Assembly: GCA_003971905.1 (NCBI GenBank)
Contig: RSEE01000083.1
Span: 186,001 to 250,000 of the forward strand
Length of the DNA: 64,000 nt
Direction of reading: 5' to 3'
DNA from: Moniliella sp. 'wahieum'
Lineage: Eukaryota > Basidiomycota > Moniliellomycetes > Moniliellales > Moniliellaceae
Positions 1-11,849 of this stretch are shown in pieces. The notes under the pieces were generated by a model. The model did no database searches, had not been told where the DNA came from, and saw only the letters and a program-made list of their open reading frames with translations. A program made the translations under genes and the position numbers. Position 1 is the stretch's first letter, and each line of letters opens with the position of its first letter.

Positions 1-1202
1 GTCTTGAGGTTCTTGTTAAAGTGGTCAGTATGCAGAAGCATGATGGAGGTGGTAAGGATGTAGGGGGGATCTGAGCACCAGCACGTTAGCATACAGGGAA
101 AACGATCACGTAGGAATGGCGGTCAACGCACCTGGATTGGTAAAGATGTCTGAATTGGCCTGGGCATACCGAATGGCGAACGCCTCGAGCATTCGATCAA
201 TCTGCTGCGATTCCTGCGGCAGCGGGACTTGGAGCAAGAACTTCCGCAGCGCCATATCCAATGGGTCACTGGCACAGTCAAACTTCTCCATCCCGGTACG
301 AAGTGCATCAATGTAGAACGCATCACCGTATCCAGCCAAGGTGACCAACGCTTCTGCGTGGCTCATATGCCCCAACAGCCGTCCATAGAACAGTTTGGGG
401 CTTTCGTGCCCCTCGGGCTGAAGCTTAGACCCGTCTGGCAGCTTGACTGGCGGAAGCGAGCGTACGCATAGTCGGTCGTTTCCACCAGCGGCTTGGTTTC
501 CCTCCCTCGCGTCTCAACCGCATGGGGGTGATCACGTTGTCCAGAAGGACCCGACTGAGCCAACTGGGCCTCGTCGCTGTTCCCGGTATCCAACTCCGAC
601 GGCGGGGCAAGAGACGTGGCCTCTGATTCTGCCGGCGCGCCTCGAGACAGGGAGCTGGGGGTAACGTCGGTCGTTGGGGAGTCGTGTGAGAGTTGGGACG
701 CTTGAAGGGGCACAGAAGCGTGCTCGGAACCCGGGTGGGACACAATGACAGGGCCGGTAGACGTCCGAGTCAAGACGGCACCCGGGTGCGAATGCCGGTC
801 GTTCATCTCGTCTTCGTCGCATCGGAGGGGACTCCGCCCTCGAGCGTCGGAGGATCTGGGGCAAAGGCAAGAGGGAGACCAGGTTCTTCGCTGGCCTGCG
901 AGGCGCAGGAGGCATACGACTCGGGATAGACCGACATGTGCTTCAACTCATCACCCAACCGAACAGGAAATCAGCTGGCCAAGGAGGGCCGACGAAGGGC
1001 GGCGGGAAGCAGGTTGCGTGGAGGCCTCCTTGCCCTGGTGCGGAGGCAGGTCCAGGCCCAGACCAAAGATGGTGGCGCCAGGCGACGTGGGTTGGAGTGA
1101 ATCGGGAACGGCGAGCTTGGTGGAGGAAGCATTGTCAGGAGGGGTGACAAGAGCAAGTGGCTTGAGCAATGACTGGCGGCGCGAGACGGGCTCGGACGCC
1201 AA
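1..1202 (-). CDS. SYT1: Sec7-domain Arf guanine nucleotide exchange factor, Syt1-like (partial, 3' end off the window)
   Basis: Reading leftward, the piece at 375-132 carries the first half of a Sec7 domain, including PLPQESQQIDRMLEAFAIRY. The Glu in this segment is the expected catalytic finger that expels GDP from Arf. After a 61-nt intron (131-71, GTGCGT to CAG, branch site GCTAAC) the domain continues as DPPYILTTSIMLLHTDHFNK, the second Sec7 signature. The splice junction rebuilds an Asp codon in frame. Upstream of the domain, KLPDGSKLQPEGHESPKLFY resembles the segment before Sec7 in fungal Syt1. The region further upstream to about 1202 is Ser/Pro-rich (for example RRQSLLKPLALVTPPDNASS) and probably N-terminal coding sequence with frame breaks. 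The start is not resolved. A PH domain is expected beyond the left edge. The family acts in Arf-dependent Golgi vesicle traffic. Confidence 0.85.
71..131 (-). other. Spliceosomal intron inside the SYT1 Sec7 domain
   Basis: On the minus strand it begins GTGCGT at 131 and ends CAG at 71, with a GCTAAC branch site. Removing it joins the two halves of the Sec7 domain through a Gly-to-Asp phase-1 junction, which supports the exact boundaries. Confidence 0.85.
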
Positions 1203-4200
1203 GCCGCCGTGGCTGTGGGAGAGGGCAGCGGATGTGCTGTCTTCATTGGGACGGGGGGCCTGTGGGTGGGAGCATCAGTACATGACAGAGCGCAGCGACA
1301 GCGGCAGAGCAGCAGCAGCGAGGCACGCACCGTGGAGGGACGCTTGCTGGAGCGCGCGGGGCGGGTAAAGACGCGTGGATGCTCGGTTGGGGAGACAGGC
1401 GGGACGGGTGAGGTGGAGGAGGGGAGAGCGGAAGGGCGGGGTGGCTGGAGGGTTGGGAGGGCAGGGGGGGCAGAGGGGATGTGGGTGGGGGCCCTGGCTG
1501 GGGGCGGGGGGGCGGGTGCAGCCCGTCGTGGAGATGGTGCGGGGAGAGCATGGAGCGGGGACGGAGCTGCGGCGTGGTGTGGCGTGGGGAGGCGAGGGCA
1601 GGGTGCGGGTGCGGGTGAGAGGGAGGGGAGGGATAGGGGGCGTAGGCTGGCCCGGGCGGAGCCGGGCTGGCGAGGCTGGAGAGCATGGCGGGGGAGGTGG
1701 TGGATGTGTGTGGGGCGGGGGTTGACGGTGGCGGAGGCGGTGGCGGTGGCGTGGAGGTGGAGGTGGAGGTGGAGGGGGCAAGGCGGCGGCGCGGCGAGGG
1801 CGTGCGGGATGGGCTGCTGGGCAGGTGCTGGGATGGAACGCAAAGGCGGGAAGGACGGTGGGGGGCGGACGCAGGCGCACGGCAGCTGGGCAGTCAGTCA
1901 CACGAGGCGGTGTCAGAGGCGGGTGTACTTGGTACTTGGCCCACGGCGGCCTCTTGCTGGTGTGCCTGCCCACTAGCCCCCCCGAAGCCCCAACGTGTGT
2001 CCTCCCCCGTCCGGGCGACGCGAGGCAGCTGGGTAGCGCAGCGCAAAGCGCCCGGATGCTGCCCGTCTGATGCAGACCACCTGCCTGCCCAGCCGTGCTG
2101 CAAGCACCAGCCAGGACCAGCCAGCCAAACGGGGCAGCGCCCCAGCGCCCGCGCGGCCGCCGCCATGGCGTGGATGGCTACGTACATGCTCCTAGCCGCC
2201 GTCTGCCAGCAGCCAGCCGAGCGCACTCGCACGCCTATCCCACACCCGCCCACTCTCCCTCCGTCCCGTTCCCCCTTTTCGACGCCTCCCGCACGCCCCA
2301 TCCCTTGAACGTTTGAGATGCCCCCGCCTCCCATGTCACATGTCACGTGTGTCACAGCTCATCCGCCCTCCGTTGGCAGCACGCCACTATCACACAGTGC
2401 GTGGCGTGCCACCGCTGACGATCACCACTCCCTACCGCATGCTCACCGGTCACAGCAAGTGACTTACTGGTCACTATCTCCCAGACCAGCCTCGCGGCTC
2501 CCCCTGTCGCCAACTGCGGGGTCCCACACTCCTGCCCTGCCCCCCTCTCGTCTTGCGCTGCTTGTTCTCTCAGGCTCAGCCATCTCAGCCGCTGGGCGCT
2601 AACGCTGATCTCAGCAGCACCTCGCCAACTCCGCGAGCCAATGCAATCGTGTCACATTCTACTCGCATCTCCGCACTGTCAGCATGGCAGGCCTCAGCAG
2701 CACCCCCCTCACACGCTTCCCTTGGATCGAATCTGAGATCTCACATCTCACATGCATTCGCCATCTCCGCATCACATGCATCGGCCAAGCCAGACAAGCC
2801 CCCCGACTGGGCGCTGAGCCACAGCCACGGAGCTCAGCCTGCGTCCTCGCGTACTCAGCGTACTCAGACATACTCAGCACCCAGCAGCTCACATAATGCG
2901 CTCATGGTATCCGGCCCCATGTACACAACCCAACGACGAAGACAGCTTCTGCTACCGCACTGCTGCAGCTGCCAGCCACTCTCCCGGCTTTCAGGCGCAG
3001 AGCGTCAGGCCTCAAGGCCTCAAAGAAGGTTCCACTGAACGTTCAACGCAACAGCCTCAACAACTCCAACCTCACAACAGAAAAACTTTTTCCTACAGCG
3101 TTTGCCCATTTGCCTCTGCTCAAGGCGCTCAGCTTCAAGCGACCATCGATCAAGCTCTTCAAATGCCCGATGGTTCTCAGCTCCTTCGGGAACTGGTTGA
3201 CCGTTCAGTTCAGTTGAACGTTGAAAACGTTGATGGCTAGGAAGGTCAGTACGTGTCAGTACTCAGACAGCGCCCGTCTTCATCGGTGACCGGTGACCAC
3301 CTCTCACTCCCGAACCCTACCCACACGCCCTACCCTCCGAGAGCCCAAGCAGGCCCAAGCCCCGCCCCCACCCTATCAACGCCAACCTACGCCTGCCCAA
3401 CGTGCAACGTCCCGCCCTCCTCAGACACCCTGGTGCATTGTTCTGCGTTGCCTTGCCCCCGCACCCGCCTGTGCACCCTCGACCACCCACCCGCCGGTCT
3501 CCTGTCTGGCATCTCCGTCAGCACGGCAGCAGCCATGCGTTGTCGCCCCTTCTTGCGACGGTGGGCGCTAGGCCGCCAGTATATAGTAACCGGTGACCGG
3601 TGACATGAAAACCCACCCCGGTACCTTACTTGGGCCTCAGGCGCCCTGATCGCGCCGTGAATTGGGGAAGCCTGGAACCCGATGACGATGATGCGGACGA
3701 TGCGATAATCAACAGCGCGCATAACGTGCAACGTCGATGTGCTGATGCGGGACGCAGCGAGCCACCCACGCGCTTTGCCCTGAGGGTCACGGGTGACGCG
3801 GTGACGTTGCTCCTCACGCGACCCTAGTCCCGTCCCTTGGGCCAGCTGCCACGCGGTTCCTGCATTTTTTTTTGTGGACGCGTATTGTCAGAGAAGCGGA
3901 GGAGAAGCTGTGTTCAGAACCTTCTTGCGTACACGCATACACCGGCGTACACACCCACGCGTTCCACGTTCCACGTTCCACACTCCCATTTCAACTGGTC
4001 AAACTTCCGAATCAGAGGCAGCGCTCGCGATCCTACATTCCGCCTGGCTTCTTCCGCCGCGTGGAGGTCCAAGGAGTTGTTTTTTTTTTTTTTTTCCTCT
4101 CTCGCTTGTGGTACGCACGTACATAGGAAGGAAGCCACATCCCCCCTCCCCTGTGCTGGTTGGTCCACCCTTGGCATCACTCCACGGTTCCAGGGCCATC

Positions 4201-5360
4201 AGGCACCACAGATGCCAGCCATCCAAAAAGGTACGTTTCGCGCCCTCTACGCGGAGAGGATGACAATACCCCATTCTTCTCAAGGCCGACCCATCTACCA
4301 CGGGTCGGACGCGATGACTCGAGATTTTGTCATAGTTACCCTGATCCGCCTCCTGCCATCCTTTTGCATGGCTTTCTGACGCTGAGCGCTGACATGGACA
4401 CGAGCTGATTTTCAGGACCTTGATCGGAAGTGTAAACGACTCTCTCGCACACGCTTCTTTCAACAGGTTTCCAGCTTGATTTTGATTCCCAGATCTCCTT
4501 GCTCTGTTTACAAACTATTCGCACTCGGAGCTGTTCCTCGATCGTCTGGTTTTTGTTACGTGGGAAGTACTCGTGTTACCTAACCCCTATCCCCCCTCTC
4601 CTCTTCCCGTCTCGGATGAATTGTTGTGTGCTGGATTGATCAGGGGGAGCGACTGCTAGGCCATTAACCTGGTCGGAAATGGATATGTGAGCTGTCAACT
4701 AGAGTAAGAAGGCAGATGCACTTTGACACATGACAATCGTGATGGAGGAACATGCTCCAAAAGTGGGTATATAAGTGCTGCAATCTCTCTGGCACTGCCT
4801 ACGCTGTTCAGCGTGCTCGTTCAACAGAGCTGAACGCCAACCGGCGGCAGGACGGTATTGATCGTGCGGGAGGCGCCCAGGCCGACCATGCCAGGGCATA
4901 GCTCATCTCCCCCTCGGTCCAAGCCAGGACTGGCTCAGCTACGCAAAAAGACGAGCTCGGCCAGAATCCACCAGGCTGCTTCCGCTGTGGGTTGGTAGTT
5001 GGTACATGCCGCTGTGACATGGGACAGGCGACGCACGCTTACGTGAGCCGGCACCGCGGTGGCGGGCGGCGGCGGCAGGCCGCCAAAAGGCCAGTGTGCG
5101 CGTCGCGTTTCGCACCCGTCTGCTGAGGTAAGCTGCGGTTGGGTCCACTTTGGGCGACTTGGCCAAATTCCGAGCTTTTGCCGAGCAAACAGAGGAACCG
5201 CTTGCTCTTCCTTGCCACCACTTCCCCTTCGCGCCCCCTTGCCCTGTGCCCTGGCCCGCACCAGCCTCTGCCCTGCTTCTGCACCTCCACCACCTCTCCA
5301 CCCGCGCACATCCTCCTCCCTCCCTCCCTCCTTCCTTCCACCCACACCCGCCTGATCACC
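1203..5360. other. Gene-poor, low-complexity region between SYT1 and TOP1
   Basis: Positions about 1200-2250 are G-rich on the plus strand, with GGTGGC/GGAGGT trinucleotide runs near 1730-1780. They give long Pro/Ala/His or Gly/Arg open frames with no recognisable domain. Part may still belong to the SYT1 5' exons or leader. From 2250 to 5360 there are scattered short repeats (CACTCAGC, GTGACC/GGTCAC, GAACGTTCA) and a T15 tract near 4080. I see no supported gene. Confidence 0.6.
3020..3235. repeat. Dispersed GAACGTTCA-type palindromes, first cluster
   Basis: ACTGAACGTTCAACG near 3038 and GTTCAGTTCAGTTGAACGTTGAAAACGTT near 3205-3230 share the inverted core GAACGTTC or half-sites of it. The same arrangement returns at about 8978-9003. 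Its function is unknown. Confidence 0.6.
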
Positions 5361-8300
5361 ATGGCCCCGCGGCGCAAGTCAACCATCAAGAGCGACGACG
5401 ACGACGACGAGGATGCACTCTTGTATGTTCTGCCTGTCCCCACCCTACTGCACCCTACTAACCTGGCCTCGTACGCTTCACCCACCCTAGGCGACCATGA
5501 CCAGCAATTCCAGTGCCCGCCCTCGCTCTGCCGGCCGCGCTTCTGGGCGTCCCAAGCCAGCTGCTGAAGAGAGTGAGGAAGATGACGAACCGCTTGCCAG
5601 ATCGGCGGCCAAATCGGAGCATGACAGTTCATCCGACAGCCTTGGTGGTTCCTCCTCCTCCTCTGAAGACGAAGAAGGGGGCGAGAGCTCGTCGGACGAG
5701 CTGGATGACGACAGAGCGGGGACGCCATCGACCAAGCCCATCTTCTCTGCTGCGGGGGGGCGCAAAAGTGGGGACGCTGTACCACACCGGACCCCGTTTT
5801 CCACCCGACTATGAGCCGTTGCCTTCGCATGTGAAATTGCTGTACGACGGGGTACCGGTCGACCTGCCCCCCGCAGCGGAGGAAGCGGCCATGTTCTATG
5901 CGGTCAAGCTCGAGACGCAGCATGCGCAGAACCCCGTGTTAACAACAACTTTTTCAGTGACTTTAAAAAATACTTGGCCAAGTACCCGCCCGTGGTGCCT
6001 CGGCCGACCTCAAGATTGTCAGTTTCAGCAAGCTCGATTTCCGTCCGATGTATGAACATTGGAAGCAGCTGAAAGATGCTGAGGCGGAGCGCAAAAAGAT
6101 GTTGGCCCCGTCCCAACGCAAAAAGGAGTTGGCCGAACGCAAGGCGGCCGAAGAGGCAATCAAGACGTGCATCGTCGATGGTCAAGTGCAACGCGTGGGC
6201 AACGTGTTGGTCGAGCCGCCAGCGCTGTGTTTTGGGCCGCGGCGCCCATCCCAAAACGGGGTTGATCAAGAAACGTGTCCAGCCCGAACAGATCACTATC
6301 AACACACCCTCAACGACCCGAAGCATCCGCCGCCTGCCCCGCCCCAGGGCCATAAGTGGAAAGAACGTGATTGAGGACAAGCATGCGACCTGGCTCGCGT
6401 TTTGGAATGAGAACATCAATGGCTCGCACAAGTATATGTTCCTCGATGCCACCTCGACGTTCAAGACGGGCTCGGACAAGGCCAAGTACGAAAAGGCGCA
6501 GAGTCTGGATGAGTCGGTCAAGAAGCTGCGGGCCAACTATACACGCATGCTGTCGTCCAAGTCGCGCAAGGAGCGGCAAATTGCGACCGTGATTTGGTTG
6601 ATTGATGTATACTCGCTTCGTGTGGGCAATGAGAAGAAGGAGGACGAGGCAGACACGTATGGTGCCTGTTCGCTCTTGAGCGAGCACTGTACCTTGATTG
6701 AGCCCAATATTGTCAAGCTCTCGTTCTTGGGTAAGGACAGCATGAAGTTTGACGACGAGTTGATCTGTACCGACCAGGTCTTCCGGAACTTTAAAATGTT
6801 TGCCCGCTCCCACGCCAAGGACAAGAAGACGGGACGATTGCCTTGAAGCGCAAGGAGGATCCGATCTTTGAGGTGGTGGACCCGGCCGATGTCAACAAGT
6901 GGCTCCAAAGCGATCGAACGGCGGGATGCCCGGACTGTCCGCCAAGGTGTTCCGTACGTACAATGCGTCGACGACGTTCCAAGCGCTGCTCAACAGAGAC
7001 GGAGGAATGGCTTGCCGCCCGGCCCAACCCGGACGAGCGGGTGTGGAACCCGGCCAACTTAAAGTTGGCCTACAATGAGGCCAACCGCCAAGTGGCCATC
7101 TTGTGCAACCATCAAAAGACGGTGAATGCGCAGTTGCACAGCAAGACGTTGCAGCGGTCGGACGAACGTACGTTTGCGCTTCGGTACGAGCGATACAAGG
7201 AACTTCAAAAGCTCAAGACGGTTGGCTCGATTGCCGAACTCAAGAAACAGTTCCCTGCCAAGGACCACGATGGGCCAAGCAGTGGAACTTGGTGGCCGAA
7301 GAGGTCAAGATCCCGGTTGCGGACATCAAGGCGCATGAGGAACGTGTGGCCGAAGAGAAAAAGGCGCGTCTGCGCGCCCGCTACGAGCGGGACATGCGTG
7401 AACGACAGTACCTCACAGAGCAGGCCAAGAGCACTTCTGCCTCGTCTCGTGGCGGCAAGCAGGAATCGGATGAGGAGGATGCGAAACCGCTCAAGCGGCG
7501 CAAGGTGTCCCAAGGTCGCAAATCGGTCAAGCCAGAGGAGGACGAAGACGCGGCGTTGGAAGGGGCCAACCTCAAGTTCAAGTCGCAAGCTCAATTGGAC
7601 GAAGAGGTGGCCAAGGTGGATGCGCACCTGGCCGAATTGGCCGAGGAGCGCAAGATCACAAGTCCTTAGCCAAGACCATCAACGTTCCCGTTGTCGCCCG
7701 TCGCATCTGGCCAAGGTGGAAGCGAAAAAGGTGGCGGCAGAACGGACCAATAAGGAAAACACCAAGGAAGTTTCCCTCGGCACGTCGAAACTCAACTACA
7801 TTGATCCACGGTGCACCGTTGCCTGGCTCAAGGAGTGGGACCAAAAGCTTGCAATCGTCCGGGTACGGCAAGGGCAAGGCGGCGCCCAAACGGGCTTCGA
7901 ATGGCAGGGCTAAAAAGGAGGAGACGGGCAAGGGAATGGTGACGCCACAAGGCGTCGGAGAAGATGGAGTTGGGCTTGAAGATCATGTCGGTGGGTATGT
8001 TTTTCCCATGACGATGCAAAAGAAGTTCAAATGGGCCGCCGAGGATGACAATGGTCAGCCCTTGTCGGCCAAATGGCAGTTTGTCAGCCACCCCGAAACC
8101 AAAATGCGCGTCATGAACTCGGCGCAAAAGAAGCAAATTGAAGAGGGGGATGCGGCGCCTGCGGCGCCCCTTGCCATTTCACGGGTGTGCGCCCAAGCAG
8201 GAAAGCGAGGACGAGGATGAGGACGATGCGCCGCTGGGCCAAACGGCGTACAAACCACGTGGATCGCGTGGGTCGAGAAGACCAAGCCCAAGGTGGAACC

Positions 8301-8585
8301 CAAGAAGGAACCCAAGAAGGAACCCAAGAAGGAACCCAAGAAGGAGTCCAAGAAGGAGCCCAAGAAGGGGCCCAAGAAGGAGCCCAAGAAGGAGTCCAAG
8401 GAGGAAGAGGACGACGAAGACAGCGACTCAGCTCCACTTGGCATGGGCAAACGGCCGCGCTCCTCCCTCGCCACCGCCACCGTCCCGCCACCAAGATCAA
8501 AGTCAAGTCCGAGGCCAATGGCCGGACCGAGCCAGCGTCCAAACGGCGTAAACTCACTCCTGCCTCCAAACCGCGTAGGTCGTAA
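5361..8585 (+). CDS. TOP1: DNA topoisomerase I (type IB)
   Basis: Nuclear type IB topoisomerase, which relaxes supercoils through a 3'-phosphotyrosyl nick. ATG at 5361 opens an acidic, Lys-containing head; intron 1 starts GTATGT at 5423 with a CTACTAAC branch site. Landmarks in order: [19 protein letters not shown] (about 5811-5865), [20 protein letters not shown] (about 6230), [20 protein letters not shown] (about 6388), [17 protein letters not shown] (about 6613, holding the conserved Arg), [11 protein letters not shown] (about 6940, second conserved Arg), and [14 protein letters not shown] with the catalytic Tyr codon at 7797-7799. The terminal [11 protein letters not shown] (about 8010) is separated from the Tyr motif by about 50 extra residues. 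A tail of KKEP repeats and a basic end ([14 protein letters not shown], stop near 8585) follow. The frame breaks many times, for example at the G7 run 5753-5760 and near 5937, 5993, 6220, 6305, 6366, 6920, 7265, 7665 and 7850. Confidence 0.93.
5423..5490 (+). other. TOP1 intron 1
   Basis: Donor GTATGT at 5423, textbook branch site CTACTAAC at about 5456-5463, first acceptor TAG ending at 5490. That acceptor leaves the next exon out of phase, while one 13 nt further on (after ATGACCAG) restores it. Given the other frame breaks in this gene I do not choose firmly between them. Confidence 0.65.
8290..8404 (+). repeat. 12-bp tandem repeat encoding (KKEP)n in the TOP1 tail
   Basis: About nine consecutive units of AAGAAGGARCCC. 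Early units are identical and later ones carry AGTCC or GGGCC substitutions. In frame they read [16 protein letters not shown] and so on. The repeat directly follows the topoisomerase C-terminal domain. Confidence 0.9.
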
Positions 8586-9474
8586 CCTAACCAACCCTAA
8601 TCGGACGGAACCCCATCCCGCTTGGCGCTGCCACACGTTATGCTTATGTTTCTCTCCCCATCTGTCCCCCTCCCCCCCATTCTCCTCCGTCCGTCGTAGT
8701 TGTCTCCAGTCCTGCTCTGCGAGGCTTAACCAGCTTAACCAGCTAAACCCCCCCCCTCCCGCCGCCCCCCCATTCGCCCCGCCCTTGCGGCTTCTAAGGA
8801 AAAAAATAACTGATTTGGTCAAGCAATGCACGAGAATCAGCCGTAGTGGCGTTATTGCGTTGTTCTAGGTGCTTGGTATTAGTAGGTACTAAAGGTACTG
8901 CTTGCATTTGCATGGCATGCGGCAGGAATGGCGTCGAACCACTGGCGTTGCACGTTCCTTCATGCAAGCTTCATGGGAGGGTTGAACGTTCAGTTGAACG
9001 TTGATCGTGAGTTTCCCCCCCCGCTCTGGGACCCGCTTCGGGTGCTTGGCCAGTCTCTCAGTCTTTTGCTCCCCTCAAACCAAGACGAGCTCAGGAGGGA
9101 TCGAGCTTCGAGGCCACAGGGAGGCGGGGGCGACCTGGCGACATGACGTGACTGGGGTGGTCCCACCCAGGGGGGGTTCTTCAAGATGTGTAGGCGTGCA
9201 CGAGTAACTAGCTGCCAGAGAGACTAGCTGGCCAAGCTCAAGGTCAAACGAAGCATCAACGAAGCATCATGCATCATGAACCGATGACACTGATTGATGG
9301 CACGTTGAAACGTTTTTGTGAAATTTGTGAATCGCACTGGTTTCATCTTTCATCGCCGCTCTGGCGGGTCCCGGCGGCTGGGCCATCCTAAAAAACCGAC
9401 CACTCGCGCCGCGTTGGAGGCCGTCCGAAGGTGGTGTTGGCGACCTCACTGGCCTCTCTGGCGCCCCCCACCCC
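8586..9474. other. Intergenic region TOP1 to YIH1
   Basis: It contains the TOP1 3' flank, a second GAACGTTCAGTTGAACGTTGA palindrome cluster at about 8978-9003, and CATCATGCATCATG near 9265-9280. No gene is supported. Confidence 0.6.
8975..9004. repeat. GAACGTTCA-type palindrome, second cluster
   Basis: GGTTGAACGTTCAGTTGAACGTTGAT contains two overlapping inverted cores. It matches the arrangement near 3205-3230 about 5.8 kb upstream. Confidence 0.6.
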
Positions 9475-10731
9475 ATGACCGTGCCCAGCGACAGCGACAT
9501 CCCACCCATCGAGGTACTCATCTCCACGCTTCGAGCGGAGGAGGAGAAGCAAGGCCCGCAGGCCGAGGTGGCAGCGACGTTGGCGGACGAGTTGTTGGCG
9601 GTGAGCAGCATTTACAGCCGGAGCAGATCCGTGTGCTCCCCTTGGCGCCTCCACCCGGTCCACGCCCGAGCCCCAAGGCGTGGCCGTCATTGAGGAACAG
9701 GATGTACTGGCGCGCGCCTATGTTCCAGGTCAGCGCTTGCGCCTGGCCGTGACGATGGAGCTGGAGGTTGCGGGGGAGGAGGATACGTTGTACGGCCGGC
9801 CTGGGCCTGGGGGATACACAGCCCGAGCCGGTCGACTTGCACCTCTCCATCACGCTTCCGGCCCTACCCCGACACGGAGCAGACCCCGCAACTGCAGTGC
9901 TCAATCGGTTTGTCGGTGCGCACGTGGTGGACCCCGGGCTGTTTGGCCAGGTGTTGCGTTGTTTTCTGCATGACCCCCAGGCGATCAAGCCGACTTCGTC
10001 GGCCGGCCCCCGCTCGGACTTACCTGGACGAGGGGCGAACCGATGCTGTTTGAAGCGCTCGAGTGGGCCAAGGAGACCGTGTCGGTTTGGTACAACGACA
10101 AGGAAGAAGAGTTGCGTCTTCGTTCGGAACAATTGGATCGGGAACGGGAGGCGCGGACTCAAGCCGCTGCCGCTGCCGGCTTACCCGCTGACCCTTTCCC
10201 GTCCCGCCCTGAACCCGAACCAAGCGTGGTGCATACCAAGGAGGAATTGGAAGCGCTCGTGACCCAGTTGGGATTCCGAACATCGATGACCATTGTCGAT
10301 CGGAAATCGAGTTGTCGGGTATGCGTGCAAGTTGGACAATGCGGAGCAGGTACCGTTGGTGGTGGAATGGTGTGGACAAGACAAACGCGTCGCACGCGCT
10401 GCCCACCAGCCATCTTTGCTTATAGTGTGACTTGCCCGATGGCACGACGCAACGCGACTTGAGGACGATGGCGAGACGGCCGCCGGAGGACGCTTGGCGC
10501 ATCTACTTTCGATTCTGGTACGTGCCCCTGCTTGTCCGGGCGCAGGTGGAAGGGAGGGAAATCACTAACACCTCGGTCTGGCTCGTGGCAGAACCTGGAC
10601 AATGTGTTGGTCATCGTGACGCGGTGGTGGGGGGGATCGTTGTTGGGACCGGATCGTTCAAGCACATTAACCGCGTCGCCCGGGATGCGCTCGAGAAGGC
10701 TGGGTTTGTGGCACCGGGGGGCAAGAAGTAA
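9475..10731 (+). CDS. YIH1: RWD plus IMPACT domain protein (Yih1/IMPACT family)
   Basis: Family members bind Gcn1 and damp Gcn2 kinase activation during amino-acid starvation. ATG at 9475 opens an RWD domain (PPIEVLISTLRAEEEKQG, LADELLAVSSIYS, then PVDLHLSITLP near 9830). A linker ALEWAKETVSVWYNDKEEEL (about 10055) leads to the IMPACT/UPF0029 domain: DDGETAAGGRLAHLLSIL (about 10465), a clean intron at 10518-10591, then NLDNVLVIVTRWWGG, GPDR and FKHINRVARDALEKAGF, with stop TAA at 10729-10731. DDGETAAGG and RWWGG-x-GPDRFKHI are family signatures. Breaks occur in the RWD part (about 9620-9760) and around 10640-10660 after the G7 run. S. cerevisiae Yih1 is of similar length (about 258 residues), but this copy has a longer linker. 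Confidence 0.88.
10518..10591 (+). other. Intron within the YIH1 IMPACT domain
   Basis: Donor GTACGTGCCC, branch site CACTAACACC and acceptor GTGGCAG join HLLSIL to NLDNVLVIVTRWW in frame. Confidence 0.9.
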
Positions 10732-11849
10732 GTACGGTGTTCGGGATGACGCTAGATGAAGCCTGAAGATCTTCTTGTCCCGTAGTAGGATCCGCTTCGC
10801 ACACCCTTCCTTGCCTGGCGGCCTTGTTCCACGGCCGTGTTCCTGCTGGCGAGTGCATCGTCCGCCGTAGTTGGTGCATCTACGATGGTCTGATCTGGTG
10901 CACTGGTGCGCGGCAAAGCTCCAGTTACCCACACTATCCACCAATCCACTACCACATGCAGAAGGAGATTGTCCGAAGACAAAGGCATGTATGCCCATGT
11001 TCATAGTTCACCCGACTGCTCATTCGTGTTCGTCCCAGCCCATTTGTTTTTTCGTGCCAGAGCCCGAACCGTTCGAGTCGACCCTGTCGACCACGTTCAC
11101 ACCTTCGAGAGACTGAGAGGGAGGGTGATAAGTTGGCAGATGGAGCGGCGGGAACATGCCGATGGGGATGGATCGGCTGCCACACCACCTAAGCCAAGAG
11201 ATGGTGGGGGGAGAAGACACTCCCGTTGTTTTGCAGTGGTAACTTGATCCATTGACGGCCGAAAACTGCGTGCTGCCATGCTGCGCCGCCCTGGCCCGAG
11301 TTCGCACCGTCCACTTCTCTTCGTTCTCGACATTCAATATTCATGGTCCTAATGTCCGCACTGCCGCTTACGAGCTACGGTCCAACTTCCCACACAAAGA
11401 TTCCGTAGAGAATTATTGATGCTCTGTCCAAATCTGGGAGGAGAGGAGGAAAGGAGGAGACGGGGAGACGGCCCGGGGGAGACAGGGAGACGGGGAGAGG
11501 AAGAGGGAGAGGGGAGCAGGGAGATGGAGAGGGGGGATGAGCATACAACATGCAGTGCAAAGAAATGCAGGGATCGAATTGATGAGGGTCGTGCGTTGGT
11601 TCGTAAGAGGGTAGTGCAATCAACCGTCCGTCTTGGACGGGGGTCCAAACCCCCCCAAGAGCTGGGGCGGGCGAAGCGGCTTCCTGTTCTGTGCCTGTGC
11701 CGCCCGCCCTGCCCTCCCCTTTGCACCTCCCCCTCCCCTTCCCCTTCCCCCTTGTCGCGCTGCTTGGTCGGAAGCGCACGGGTAGTCGACAGAGAATGCT
11801 GCAGAGGCGAAGAGGCCGAGAAACTGCGGGGCCCGCCATCGTGTGCTCG
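10732..11849. other. Intergenic region between convergent YIH1 and the TORC2 gene
   Basis: No supported gene. It holds purine-rich GGGAGA/GGAGAG tracts at about 11440-11540 and an imperfect inverted repeat, CCGTCTTGGACGGGGG, at about 11627-11643. The C-terminus of the minus-strand gene may reach into the right part. Confidence 0.5.

Noticed and set aside
1209-1976. Very long open frames on both strands in a GC-rich stretch
   Set aside because: The products are Gly/Arg/Trp or Pro/His/Ala runs that follow base composition. All frames are open together and no domain is visible.
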